A stretch of DNA of 64,000 nucleotides from Ophioderma brevispina. Taxonomy: Eukaryota; Echinodermata; Ophiuroidea; Amphilepidida; Ophiodermatidae. This document shows, in pieces, positions 45,165-57,519 of this stretch; within the stretch, counting starts at the first letter, position 1, and every line of letters begins with the position of its first letter. Where the stretch lies: assembly GCA_023653785.1 (NCBI GenBank), contig JAMKCH010057988.1, positions 1 to 64,000 on the forward strand. The letters run 5' to 3'. Under the pieces are notes generated by a model. The model had not been told where the DNA came from, did not search any database, and saw only the letters and a list, made by a program, of their open reading frames with translations. Made by a program: the position numbers and the translations under genes.

Positions 45165-47079
45165 TCATAGTATAGGGTGGAGGATGAATCAGAAATGTAT
45201 GAGTACCATCAGAGCTTGTTTTTAGTTTTGATACATTCTGAGCAGTGCATTTGACACTGTAATCATAAGTGCTTACTTAGAGGTTTGACTAGGAATAGGT
45301 GTTCCAGGTACTGTGTTAGAATGTGACAGTCATATTTGTTGGCTCGTTCTGTGACACTACCAGCTCAACAAAACTCTATTAGAACTTCGAATCTGCCAAA
45401 TGTATGTATTTATGTATGCTATGTATATAAGTTCACTTTATATGTATTAAATATATTCAACAAATAGAATTTTGAATGATGACTCAGTATGAATATTTGA
45501 AATCGTCTTATAGTGGAGGGGCCTATGTAAATTTTGGTGAAGTTCATGTTAATGTTGGGTAACCACTATATAAACGTATACTACGGGTCTGAACTAGTCA
45601 GGGAAAAAAACCATTGTTGCCCCTTGTTACGTGACATTAGTGACCTGAACAAAAGTCAAAGGTAAAATGGTCATACATCGTCCAAATATCTTCGAACTTA
45701 GTACCAAAAATTGGAAATTCACAAGGAAAATTGTGTATGATATTTATTTGTTATTTGACCTTATGTTTTCGTGTTTAATTGGCCAAAAACTAATTAGAGG
45801 TACAAAATATGCATTAGAATTGGGGCCTTTCTGCAGACCCCAGTCCTGTCCAGAGCCAGAGTTAGGGCCCTTCCAAGTTTTGGCAAAATACATCATCTAT
45901 AACTCTATCTTGAATGTAGATAACCCTTAAACCTACACAGCCCCCGTTATTTCTTGCTATAATACCCGGGTAAGTAAAGTAAACACCAAAGAAATGGAAA
46001 TGAATCGTCGTTATTAACGTGAATTTAAAAAAAACCACGATTGCACTTCAGAGACAAAAAGTATGTATATCTTATACTATTATCTTAGTGTCAGTCACAT
46101 GTATGAGATTTAATTGTTATTTTCCCCATCCAGAACCAGAACTTCGTGTTTAAGCAAGACTCAAGATAGTATAGAGTACCCTATTCCCCCGTGGGGGGGG
46201 GGGTCTCACGTTTGGTTTGAGTAGGACCGGCCTCCGAGAGTCTGGAAGTAGGACCCTAGCTATATCATTTTTTGCCAAAAAACGGACCCGTATAGGTTAG
46301 CTATACCAGAAATGGCAATTTGGGGCCAAAATTTAACCCACTTGTTCCCTTTTTCCTAAAATCTTTTTACATTTAAGCCAATTTGGAACAATCGACAATT
46401 TCGACTCATTTCCCTACATCTTAGAAAATCTCGCTCTTAATTGAGAAAAATGGACTAATTCTCAAACAATTTGAGAAGATTTTGAAAAACGAACCATTGC
46501 CATACTAAAATTGCATTGAAAAAAAAGGTTTTCATTATTTTCCTGGTCTTAGGGTATAGAGTGTAGCAATAAACCAGTCAGGATAATATAACCACTTTGG
46601 CATGCCTTACTGGCGAGGACAAACATCCACTTGCAGACTGGCTTTATAGGTCACTTGATCGATTCCACAATTATCATGGGTTATTCTATGGTGTCTCCCA
46701 CATAATATCACAGATTATCCTGGGAAATTCTGTCATGTTATGATCGTTGTATTGCATATGCCTCTAAGTATATAGCACATCTATATTGCGGAAATTTTTC
46801 ATTTTTGTGTCTAGAAATGTGCACTGTTTGCATTTTAGCTGGAAGGGAAAGATGCCCATTTTAAAGATCAGAAGTCTTTTTGATGCCCAAAGATCAGACA
46901 GGAACTAATTTAAACTCTGTACAGTATGCCAATAGTCAAAAGTGATGATCTACTTCTACTTTGTTACAGACACCTACATTCAACATCATTTACACTAAGC
47001 TTTTGAGTTTGGTTCATGGAATGTGGGCATGGCTGTTATCCTGAGATAAAGCATCGTCGCCAATCCCCACCCCCAACAA

Positions 47080-47095
47080 ACACACACACACACAC
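47080..47095 (+). repeat. (CA)n microsatellite
   Basis: About eight CA units followed by CGCGCC. Confidence 0.8.
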
Positions 47096-48314
47096 GCGCC
47101 ACAAATCCCACATAAGGTGCAAAAGTCGGCGCGTTTTGTTGTGATTTTGTCCATAAAAATGGTCCAAAGTATAGAAAAGTTTGACAAGAAAATCCACATT
47201 TAGTGATGAGATGGCCTCAAAAAGGACCATTTTTAGGGGGTTTAGTATGCTTTTACCAAAACGTCTACATTTTCAAAGTCCCGAGCCGGCCCTAAACAAG
47301 GAGTTTCAAAAAAGTACCGCCGTGAACAAGTACAAGTAATTTGATAGATCTAAAAGCACCCCTAAGGGTAAAATCTTACCCTGTAATAAGTATTGGCAAT
47401 ATTTGACCAATATGGCAATATCTAAAGCAAGTAGGATAATTGTTCCTTTGTATACTGAATAGCTCATTTAGATGAGCCGAATACGATACAAACTCGAAAT
47501 TTCCAAATCGTTACCCCTAACGTAAGTTTAAGTTTCAAGTGTGAAAAGTACACCCTTGTTTCCAGATTTCAGTGTTTTTGCTACCCTTTGGACTTACGAT
47601 TTATCGGGCACAATCTTGAAAAAAATAACCTTTTTAGTGTTTCTTTGGTCGCAACCTGGATAGTCCCCTTATCATTTAGGGACCCCAAGCCCCGGATCTG
47701 GATGATGGAAGAATAATTAAAAAACATCACACATATGACCGAGACTGAAAAGATAAACTAAGTTTAATAACTTTTGTCTCTGTAGTGCGAATCGTGGTTG
47801 TTTTACGGTTTATACACCACAATTCATTCCCTGGATGTTGGGAGTATAGACTAAATCAACCAGTTTTCTTGCCACATTTTCATAAAAAAACAAACTGGTT
47901 TATTTAGCCTTGGGCATTAAAAGCAAGGTATTAATGGGGTTTGAGGGTTCCACTATAACATTGGGCAAAAACAGAGGCCTTAGAAACTCTTGTTTGGACA
48001 GGACTGGAGTCTGAATAACGGCAAAATTTATGCAATGTCTAATTAGCGTATTGCATACTAACAAAGGAAAACAAAAGCTCAAGTAACAAAATAATATCAT
48101 ACAAAGTGCTTATGAAAATGGCCACATTTTGGTACCAGGTCGATATACTTTGGACGATGTATGAATACGCCTTTGACCTTGGACTCGTGTCAAGTCACTA
48201 AGGTCATGAAAAATGGCAACATCCGTTTTTGTGAATAGTTAGACCCAGTAGATTACATTTATAGTGGTTGCCAAAAATAAAGAATTCATAAAAATCACTC
48301 TCTGGAGAACATAG

Positions 48315-48329
48315 CCCCCCCCCCCCCCC
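48315..48329 (+). repeat. Poly-C run (15)
   Basis: A homopolymer of 15 C between ATAG and ACTATTACAG. Confidence 0.9.
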
Positions 48330-50299
48330 ACTATTACAGCCAATTGTTGGCAACTTAAATATCAAATAAGGTTTTTATTCGAATATAATTTATGTAAAGG
48401 TATTAAATACTAACGTACAATATCGAGAGATTAATACATGTCGGGACAAAAGTGTTTATGCTTGGGAATATACAACATTTTAGATTTGTTAACTTGATCG
48501 ATGTGATTTTTCAATGTAAGATGTACACAGAGGATAACCCTCAAGAATTTGGTTTAATTCAACTATCTCTAATCACATCAAGTGTTAACATTAAAATATT
48601 TTGTATATAGCATTAACCCCTGTTTTGTCTTGCCAATCATTACATTTTCATTATATAAAAATTTGGTTTTGCTCGCATTTACCGATAATTATTTGCCCTG
48701 AACCAGTTGCTGTTCTCTTTTAAATTTACTATTTATCACATACGTTTTCGGGCTTATATCAGGATGGCAATTACAATAAGTTAGTATATCAGCAAATAAG
48801 TTCACTTCTAGCAATGAACGGCATTATACTATCATTTACATAAAGAATGAATACAAAGGTGACTAAAAGTCGGATGATATTGAGCCTTGTGGTACCACGC
48901 ATTTTAATTTTTTTATAAAGTAAACACATGATTGATATCGTACCAAATTGTGTTCTTTCTAACTAAGTAACTTTAAAACATTCAAAGACATACCTCGGAA
49001 GCAATAATTACTCCAAGACAATATATATCATGGGTAAAGTGTCAAATACTTTTGAAAAATCCAAAAATATTCCCAATGTCAGGTTTCATTCCATTTCTAC
49101 TGCTGCATTACTTTGTCAATTATTCCAAGCTTGCATGGGTGGCATGATTTGATCGGAAATCCAAAAGTGCTCATTATGTAATATATCAGATTATTTATCA
49201 GAATATTCCAGACAGTGTTTTCAAGTAATACAGAAGCGGACGCTAATTGTAAATCAATACTTGATCATCTTTATTATATTAGAATACTTTTGCTATTTTT
49301 AAGTTGGTCTGGAACAAACCGACAGTAGAACTGGAACATTAAAACATTTTCCTCAAAAAGCGTTTGCTAGTTCCGTGCAATCCTCGTTTACAATCTAGTT
49401 TCTGATATCATCATGACCAGGACGTGTTTGATTTAAATTACTAATGATCTATATAACCTCGTCAGTAAATGTTGGTTTCATCCAAAATACACATAGGTTC
49501 TTTAAGATATTCAAATATGTTTCCCGTAGGTTTTATCTTTGAAGCTAATCTCGATCCTAAAAGGTAAAACATATTAAAAAGCATTTGATGAATAGCTTGA
49601 GGATCAAAAAGAAACACCATTCTTCCGAATTCATTACTTTGATGTACCTGACTTTTTGCACGGCCAACAATATTATTAATAATTTTCCCAAGTCTGTTAT
49701 ATATTATTTCGTGTTTGTTTTTCTTTTCTTTTTCAAGATGCTCTGAAGTACTTCCGATCTATGTATACCTCGAAAAACAAGGAATGAAGCTTTGTTGCGG
49801 TACGTTTTAAACTCTAGGCTTGTTTTCAGTCGGGCATCGCCAAATATTTCTTTATATTTCGTTTTTGTTATTTATACTTTCAAAAAACCTTTAAAATCAC
49901 GGTGATGTGGAATTTTCCTTTGTTTACACTAACCTAACGGGTTAACCACACACATAAATGTAGTTAAATTTGTCAACGAAGTTTTTATAATCACGATTTA
50001 CTCATTGCATAATACATTCACCCCGATTAACTTTATTTGGACAGGTTCATTTTAATTAACGATTGTTTCATTATCATGGTATCTTTATAAGTATACTTTC
50101 CTTGTAATAGAATCTGTCTTCGTTTTCCAATTTCTTAATACACTGTGGCCCATAAAAGTGGATAAGTTTTTTTAACCCAAGCTTAAAACGTTATTTCTAT
50201 TTGAAGCCTCAGTAATCATATAGAGTAGGTGACTTAGTACAATTCATGATGTTCCACTACCCCTCAGTGAAAGGAATCCATGCATAATTTTGAAATTAC

Positions 50300-51245
50300 G
50301 TAAACAATGCCTTTTGGTGGGAGCTATTAAAGGCCAGGCGTCTGTTGTTGTTCTTTCTCCCTGCTCCAAGCCTGTGTGCAACGAGCCCACGTTGTTCAGA
50401 GTTGGTTGTTTACCTTTACAAACAAAAATTGACACAGAGGTTGTCAATTGTCAATTACGCCGAGAGTGCTTCACTCCGCCGGGAAGGTACAAACAAAGCC
50501 AAATTAGATGATTTTATCGGTGAATATACGGTCTGTAAAATCCTCAAACATCGTCGAGAGGTGGGGGTTTTGAGGCCACAAAAATCTCCAGGACGACCAC
50601 CCAATGACTACCAGACGAGATCGCCAACTGCTTAATCTGTGGCGTAGAGCCTTGAAAATGCAATCGAGCCGTCTTCTTTCGTTTTGTGGAGGAAAAAAAG
50701 AAAACCACTATAGAATCAACGTTTCCCCCACATTGTACATTGGAGATGCTTCAACCATGGTTACCGAGCAAGACGAAGACCAAATGTCCACGCCCAACCG
50801 TTCACCACAGAGTGCCGACTTCGCTGGGGTTAGGGAGCAACAGAAGATTTAAGCTCGGACACTGGCGACAGTTGTCGTTATGGACGAGAGCCGCTACATC
50901 AGTGACATATTTACAGAACGTAATGTATATACGCAGTTTTATAGTGTTAATATAATTGGACTACTTATTATATCGATATTGACTTTTTAGCCTTGGAATG
51001 CTTGCTATTGTATATTGCTTGTGTGATGAAAAAATTTGAATGATCGATCGATCGATCACGACGGAAGACAACGGGTTTCGCGATTCCGACGTGAGAACCT
51101 ACAGTCAGGAATCGATCATGGTGTGGCGTCTCAGTTGATGGTATGGGGGCGGTATTCATTATGGATGAAAAAGGTCATCGGTTAGTGCCAGATGGAACAT
51201 GAACGCCGATCGTGTACCTGGACATTCTGAAAAACCACTGCCTGC
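50300..51245 (+). pseudogene. Tc1-like transposase, N-terminal and central part
   Basis: VGAIKGQ (about 50320) may be the start of the first helix-turn-helix. Clearer is TVCKILKHRREVGVLRPQKS then PGRPPNDY (50530-50605), the second DNA-binding region of Tc1 enzymes (TVxRIxxRxRExGSVxxRPRSGRP). In the next frame TRRDRQLLNLWRR follows, then GYRARRRP. VVVMDESRY is at 50871-50898, where Asp at 50883-50885 is the first residue of the DDE catalytic triad. DGRQRV then a diverged RRRGEN block and VMVWGG-like, GNMNADR and LKNHCLPHAK follow to ~51240. There the homology stops abruptly and resumes at 54955. Several frameshifts are present. Confidence 0.8.
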
Positions 51246-51339
51246 CACATGCCAAGAAGGGGCGGATCCAGACCTCGCTGGAGGGGGGTGCAAGATAATT
51301 TATAATTTTGCTGGGATGATGGCTGAGTAAGCAGCCACG

Positions 51340-52780
51340 GCGCCGCTAGCGGCGCGGGGGGGGTGGGTGCGGGAGGGTGGTATTCCCCCCTTCCGCGCGA
51401 ACGCGGAAGCTCCTCATTTTTATCATGGCAATCAAACTTTACACCACGTAGTTGAGGCAAATGTTCATTCACTTCTATCTAAGTGCGCTGGGGAAAGAGT
51501 TCATTTTCAGGACAATTGATAGGACTTCGAGTATATAAGTTTTATCACAATTATTCATAAAGTGTTCATGGAGAGTTCGTATATCAAGCGCTCTGGGGTG
51601 GGTTGAGGGAGGGAGTCTCCCCCTCCGCGCAAAGCGCCGGAACCCTTGCAATGTTCTACTTTCAAAAAAACATTTCTCAATTTAAAAAAAATATGACACA
51701 TGAAACAAGTTTGAAATTATTGCGGATAAGTATGATCAACATTTTCAAAAGTAAAAATTCGTTTGATGGGTAGTTTGTTTGAAGTAAGATAATAGCGTTC
51801 ATGCCGAGTCGTATATTCAAGCTGTCCAGGGGTGGGTGAGGGAGGGGGTGTCCCCTCCGCGTCCCCCCTCAGCCCCCGCAAATGCATAGAGTTTTTTTCT
51901 TCTCGCCTACGAGAGCCCGGCGGAAACCCATCAGCTCTCTCGCGAAGCAGCAGAACCCTTGCAATATTACTTTCCAAAACCACAATTGTCCCCATGCAAT
52001 TGATAGAAACACTTAAGAAGTAAAAATATTAGTTGATGGGTTAAGTTTTGTTTAAATTAAACTAAGTGTTCATACAGAGTTCGTAATCAAGCTTTCGGGG
52101 GGGTGGTGAGGGGATACCCCCCTCCTGCCAAAGCGGCGGAACCCTGGCAAATTCGCTTTCCAAAACAATTTTCAATGCAATCGATAGAAAACAAACCATG
52201 ATAAGTGGTTCACTTTACATGTGTATAATGCTTTTTAATGCTTATATATGTATGATCAGCATTTTAAAAAAGTAAAGGTATATATTGATGGATTAAGTTT
52301 TGTTTGAATAAGCATAAAAGGTTCTTCGATAGTTGTATTCAAGCGTTCCAAAACACATTTTCCCATGCAAATGATAGAAACAAAATGAATAATGCTTATA
52401 GATATGATCAGCAGTTTTAAAAACTAAAATATAGTGGATGGGTTAAGTTTTGTTTGATTAAGCATGAAGTGCCATGCAGAGTTCGTATATATCAAGCTGT
52501 CTGGGTGCGGGAGGTGTGTCCCTTCCGAGCGGAAACCCTTGAGATGTTCTGCTTTCAAAAACAAATGTCGCATGCAAATTTGATAGAAACAATTTTATAT
52601 AATGCTAAAAAGTAAATATAGTTGAGGGTTAACATTTGTTATGCAAAGTGTTACTGGTAGTACGTATATATACAAGCTGGCCGGGGTGTGAGGGGGTGCG
52701 GCAACGTGCGGAAACCCTGCAAGTTCACTTTCCACAACACATTTTTATCATGCAAATTTTATGGTAACAATATTATTTTA
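51340..52780 (+). repeat. Satellite-like array, ~150-270 bp diverged units
   Basis: Repeated landmarks are GAGTTCGTATATCAAGC (51573), GTCGTATATTCAAGCTGTCC (51809), GAGTTCGTAATCAAGCT (52078), TTGTATTCAAGCG (52333), GAGTTCGTATATATCAAGCT (52479) and GTACGTATATATACAAGCTG (52659). Each is followed by a G-rich GGGGTGGGTGAGGGAGGG block, CCCCTCCGC and GGAACCCTTGCAATGTT, then an AT-rich stretch with GATGGGTTAAGTTTTGTTTG. The first G-rich block at 51350 is a variant. Non-coding. Confidence 0.8.
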
Positions 52781-52832
52781 TAATGCATGAAACCCAACTG
52801 TTGCAAAGCAAAATCAAATTGTTGTCCTGAGA

Positions 52833-53132
52833 GTGGCAGCAATGCAGCCATGTGCAGCAGAAGCGATGGGTGGGGTGCGGGCGAAAACTTTGGAGTATTT
52901 AGTTTCAAGCATATTTAAATTTCTACTTATTGTTCCTGAACCTTCAGTTAGTGGATTCATGAAGAGTTTGCTATGGACAGACGAGGAGCAGGTAAAAAAA
53001 AAAAGGGATCCCCCTACCGCCTCCCTACCTCCTCCCTCCTCTCCCGCCTCCCCCCCCTCTTTTCTTCCGCCTCCTCCCTTCCTCTCGATCCCACCCCCTC
53101 TCTTTTCTCGCTACTACAGTATTAATAGTTGA
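52833..53132 (+). other. Open frame ending in a pyrimidine tract, unlikely a gene
   Basis: A 99-codon frame whose last third is Pro/Ser-rich because of the CT tract at 53011-53107. The first part (SSIFKFLLIVPEPSV) has no known motif. It lies in the inserted block and is probably spurious. Confidence 0.3.
53011..53107 (+). repeat. Polypyrimidine (CCTCC-rich) tract
   Basis: About 95 bases almost entirely C and T with CCTCCCTCCTCTCCCGCCTC-like units. It could form triplex or H-DNA. Confidence 0.85.
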
Positions 53133-53739
53133 TAGACCCAATTAAAAAAGTAAAGAGGACTACTTTACCATTGTAGATTTGAGTAATGGTCTGAAAAACT
53201 GGTTGTAAGGTAATTTGTGAATGAAAGCACGTTCAAGGTTGGTGCAGGGCCGTTTCATGCATGCTAAAGGTAGTACCAGATTGGTCGCAACGTTCATGCA
53301 AAGGTCGTATATTCTCAAACCAGAGAAGCCCAAACACTTTAATCAGGTTTGTAATTACCTTTTAAAACGCGCGTAAACGCGCAAAAAAATTTGCAATTTT
53401 AAATGGGTTATAAGTATTTTCCCACGTAAGTAATACAGGGCATTTTTTCTGTGTTTCCACAGGGCAAGTTTTTTTAACCCTTTTATAAGGTGCGAGTAAA
53501 GTTTTTTTTTTTTAAATGGACGCGGGGCAGTTTTTTTATTATGCTCATAGGGGGGTGATTTTTTTTTTTGTTTTTTTTTAAAAAATTCCAACCCCCCCTT
53601 GAAGTCAAAGGGTGCGTCCTCTAAGAAATAGTAAATTTGTTGCCAGTCGACAGAAACTGAAAGAGCTCGTAACCTTCAAGTTCTCCGGGAAATCGCAGCT
53701 CGTGTCTTCTGATACCAGCGCCTCTCACAGCTGCTTGCG

Positions 53740-54930
53740 CGAAATAACGGGCTATTCCGAAATGCCCGGTCCCATTCGGCAGATGCCTTGCCTTACGGCC
53801 GGGGTATCTTCTGCCGAAACGCCCGGCGTTTCGGCAATTATTTCATGCCGAAAAATTCGGGATACGTTCCATAACCCTGCCGAACTGGGTGGCAGGGTTA
53901 CTTGCCGAAACAGCGTGGGTTATCCCAGTAGTTCGCACAGAGGGATCTTATTACAAGCGTGCGTTTGTTGGATGTTAATAAGTTGTTTGGTCTATTTGGC
54001 TGTACGGACACAGATTAACGCAATATGTGTTTCAGTTAACTCAATCTCCCCGGGTACGACAGACTAAGATTAGCTTTAAAGTAATAATTTTAGGGCCCTT
54101 TCATTATTTACAAGGGAGGGGTCCGCAGGAATTGAAGATGTGTTTTGCAAAATTTAATAACCCCAATGTAAAGTAGATGGCCCTATTGTGCATAGAACCC
54201 ACACAACCCATCCCACACACACAGCATTCGGTAGCTACATCATAATGATCTTAGGCCTACTGCTGATATGCAATAGGTGCTTGTGTACTGAATAATAATT
54301 TAACATGAACCCCCCTCCCCCCATCATAAAAAAATAAAATCATATAACCCCTTCTTTTTCAAGTAAAAGACCTGGGGTATAAAATGCCAATATTTGTACT
54401 CACGCACCGGACCCTAATAACCCACCCTAACCTAATTCTTTTAACCCAATCTTACTCCAGGTCCTATAGGCCCTATAACCAACTCTAAACCTACCCGTGT
54501 TGCAACCAGCCTAATCAATAAGGGGACCTTTACAATATGGGAGCCATATGTATAGTATTGTTTCCGAATTCGGCTACCAACTTGCTAAACGAACGCGGGA
54601 ATACTTCTTCATGGGGTCTATTGGGTGTTTTTGGGCGTTAACATACAATATCGTATCTTCTCTACGTCCTACTATTACATGTAGGATGGTTCTAAATGCC
54701 AAAGTTCTGATTTTTTAAATGAGTTCAAGTGTAGAATTGTCCATAAAATCATCACACGAAAAACGTGTAAACATGTGCTCTACACATCAACACAAACGTT
54801 ATTTTCCCACTTCCCTTCTCCCTCTTCTGCCGAATGCCGCGGTACTTCGCAGTTCTGAGAGGAGGGAACTTCGGGAGTCGGGTATTTCGGCACCGGGTGT
54901 TTCGGCAAAACACCCTACAGACAGTGTAAA
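53740..54930. mobile_element. Inverted CCGAAA/TTTCGG-rich element
   Basis: The left part (53740-53910) has repeated GCCGAAA/TTTCGGC, including TTCTGCCGAAACGCCCGGCG and ATGCCGAAAAATTCGGG. The right part (54825-54915) in reverse complement reads TTTTGCCGAAACACCCGGTG then CCGAAATACCCG. The two parts therefore form inverted arms, each made of smaller CCGAA palindromes. The interior (53.95-54.8 kb) has no gene. The 151-codon frame at 53612-54067 runs through the left arm and shows no domain. This looks like a MITE, and its right end lies within ~25 bp of the resumption of Tc1 homology. Confidence 0.6.
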
Positions 54931-54954
54931 GGACTTTGATCTTTTATGTATCTC

Positions 54955-55275
54955 ATTTCACAGGCTCCGATCGACTCGTGCAACTTTTTGGGGGAGTGGG
55001 GAACTTAAGGCATTTCGTGAGCACGAGGGGGTGGAGTAGACATGGCCCGCTTGTTCCGCTGACATGAACCCTATCGAGCATGGCCTGGGATGGCCTTAGG
55101 CCAAGCCATCAATGACGGGGGGGACAATCTTCCCCAAACTCTACATTTGTTAGGCTCAGTTCTTGACCGCCGTGGGACGCTTCGTGCCCATTGAACACTA
55201 AACAACGTTTTGGCAGTATGCCGCGACGTCTTGCCCGCACTGATTCATGCCAGGGGTGGCCATACTCGATATTAA
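54955..55275 (+). pseudogene. Tc1-like transposase, C-terminal part
   Basis: TRATFWGS resembles the region just after the second catalytic Asp (QDNAxxHxAxxTRxFL). D-M-N-P-I-E-H is encoded at 55061-55081. Its Glu is the third member of the DDE triad and the string is the Tc1 signature (SPDxNPIEHxWDxLxR), followed by AWDGLGQAINDxGDNLPQT in two frames and LTAEW-like. CRDVLPALIHARGGHTRY (about 55218-55270) is the C-terminus. This continues the fragment at 50300-51245 on the same strand, separated by 3.7 kb. The second catalytic Asp lies in the lost junction. Confidence 0.8.
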
Positions 55276-56290
55276 GGACTGGCTTGACATTTAAAACAAG
55301 TACTATTGAACATTGTGCGATACCTGAAATTCACCCAAAAATGTGTTATCTGTACAACTGACTGATGTGAAAAATTGTGGAAAATTACATCTGCTGTTCA
55401 AATACCCATTTTCCTTTCAGGTTAAGGACCCGATCGTAATGGGTTTAATTGTGGACTAAGTTCATGGTGATATATTCGGAAGAGAATGATCACTCACTAA
55501 ATAAAAAAAAAAAAAAAACAAAAAAAAAGAAAAAAAAAAGTGGGTGGCGATCTACACCCTAGATATCATAAATAACCCACATAGACTATTCCATAAAGAG
55601 ATCAAAATTTTCCTATTCCAGAATATGTCACAGTGTCATTTGATCTCACCAAACTGTTGGTAAATGATAGTTAATATTTTTAACTAATATAGAAGTATTG
55701 ATCGAGCTCTCAGAATTGGTCGTCTATTATCATTCATGTTGCAGGTTTCGTAATTCGTGTATAGGTTTCAAAATGGTTGGTTATTTGGAAATTGTGAATA
55801 AAAAATAAAAAAAATTTGTAGGTCTGTGAAATCTTATGTGAAGTGTTAATGTAAGATTAGTACCGTTAATTGGGTCTTTTATCTCAGTTAAGCTTAGAAA
55901 CACTTGTGATTCAAAAAAATGTAGAAGTGCGGCTTGCGTGCTTAAATCGAGCATAAAATTGAACGGAATGTCCTATTTACCTCAAACAACAAGCAAATGA
56001 AAGATGAAAGTAAAATACTTTCCTATAATGCAATAATCTCAATTAAGCTAGTAGACTCAAAGTTTCCATTTTGACAAAACTGTATGAAAGTCCTTCCGTT
56101 TCAAGGTGGTTACTTTCCTATGAACATAACCTTTGCATTTTTCGCAATTAATTTGGGTATGAGCGGGTTTTTATTTTAATATTTTTATTATTGTGTACAT
56201 TGTGTACATGTACACTTGTAAATATAACAACCAATTCCAATGTATTTCACACAAAAAAAAAAACAAGAAATGTAAACAGCGCGGTTGACC
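55276..56290. other. No recognisable gene; A-rich tract at 55501-55539
   Basis: Downstream of the Tc1 C-terminus lies AT-rich DNA. The A-rich run (39 bases with single interruptions) could be a retroposon tail or simple sequence. A matching Tc1 terminal inverted repeat was not identified. Confidence 0.45.
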
Positions 56291-56309
56291 AAATAGTCTG
56301 GTGCTCGGG

Positions 56310-57235
56310 GCCCAAAGCAAACCTTGCATTGCCTTGCGCAAGAGTCCACAACACAAATATTTTGATGGTTTCTAGGCCAAGATTGACCTACGGAATCTAA
56401 ATCGGATTGATGCCATTGGCTCCTTGAGCATTTGAGATAGGGTAGGGGGTAAGGGTTTTAAATGTTAACAGGGGTCAAATTTTAATGCTTCATAATGGGT
56501 AAAAGGTGAATTTAGTATGTTCATCTGGTCTATGGATTTTAAAAAAAGGTATAGTTGATATATCTAGGGACCATTACTTAACAAATCAAGTCTAAAATGG
56601 TTCAAGGTCATCCTGGGTAACAATTTAGAATGCCACAAATCTTTCAAAATGGGCTCAAATTCTTCTTCTGTTTGATATTAATGTCATATAGGTACACAAT
56701 TTGTTGGGACCATTTGTGTAGAAGAAGGGGGGAAAAATGGGAAAAGGTCCACAGCGTCTATGGGGGTTAATCATTTTAGTCTCTGTTAGATACCTTAGCA
56801 ATGATTGACATGAGGTAAATGTTATTTTATGTTTAACATTCCCATACGAACAATTTGTAAAACCACATTTGAAACAATCGGATCGCTTGTAAATAGTTAA
56901 TCCATGATGGACCTTGAACAAATTTGGGTCGGAGTTTTTGTAAACACAAAAGGTTGCAGTTATAGCCAAATATACTTTTTTTCAAACCTCTAGACAGATA
57001 AACACTTCTCTACATATGTCAAATCCCACATGAAAAATTACAAATTTTTTTTACCACTGTTAATACCCCTTCCCCTATCTCACCAATGGCTCCAAGGATG
57101 CCAAAGTGGGCATCATCCAGATTTGGATATCAGCAGGTCAATGTTGCATCTAGAAAACCATCAAAACATTTGTTGTGAACGCTTGCGCAAAGTCATATGG
57201 GTAAGCACCGGCTACAAAACAGTATACATTTAAAA
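56310..57235. mobile_element. Fold-back element with ~170 bp inverted arms
   Basis: The left arm (56310-56480) and right arm (57055-57235) are reverse complements. TTGCGCAAGAGTCCACAACA pairs with GTTGTGAACGCTTGCGCAAA, TTTTGATGGTTTCTAG with CTAGAAAACCATCAAAA, and TGAGATAGGG with CCCTATCTCA. The interior carries AAAATGGTTCAAGGTCATCC (56595), shared with the element at 21.56-22.43 kb. The minus frame 56655-56969 (104 codons) has no recognised domain. Two direct copies of the arm sequence occur at 40645-40860. Confidence 0.75.
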
Positions 57236-57519
57236 TCCCAATGTAGGCAGGTGAGTCGGTTTGTGGATTAGTAGAATCACATGACAATAATCCCGGCATG
57301 GTTCAATCTCCGAAAGTGTATATATTTTAATTTTGTTAAAACGTGTTCATTTTTGATTACACCCTATATTTCAGGGTCAATGGTACGCTATAGTACAAAG
57401 TCGATCTTGCCTGTTTCACCTTGCATCATAATCACTACATGATCCTCACAAAGAATGAATACTTATAGGAATTAACTCTCGGTTGGATGGTCTGGTAACT
57501 CATGAGTTTGTTAGTTAAT

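Larger units (their letters stand above)
45165..50280. other. Five kilobases without a recognisable gene
   Basis: AT-rich sequence with only short frames on both strands. It contains a poly-G run at about 46190-46201, a CA run at 47080-47095 and a 15-base poly-C at 48315-48329. No TE protein motif, inverted arm or exon chain was found. It could be intronic or intergenic host DNA. Confidence 0.5.
51245..54955. other. ~3.7 kb insertion inside the Tc1-like gene
   Basis: The Tc1 homology ends near ATGCCAAG (51240) and resumes near CACAGGCTCCGATCGAC (54957). The inserted DNA begins with GGGGCGGATCCAGACCTCG, like hAT-type termini (GGGGCGGATCCAG), and contains a satellite-like array, pyrimidine- and T-rich low-complexity sequence and an inverted CCGAA-rich element. 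It is probably composite. No target duplication is defined. Confidence 0.65.

Noticed and set aside
51035..51060. GATCGATCGATCGATC as a regulatory repeat
   Set aside because: It lies within the decayed Tc1 transposase and is most simply local sequence decay or slippage.
52833..53132. Proline-rich protein
   Set aside because: The Pro/Ser-rich end is translation of a CT tract inside inserted repeat DNA.
53612..54067. 151-codon protein
   Set aside because: It crosses the inverted CCGAA-rich arm, and the composition follows the repeat rather than a protein family.
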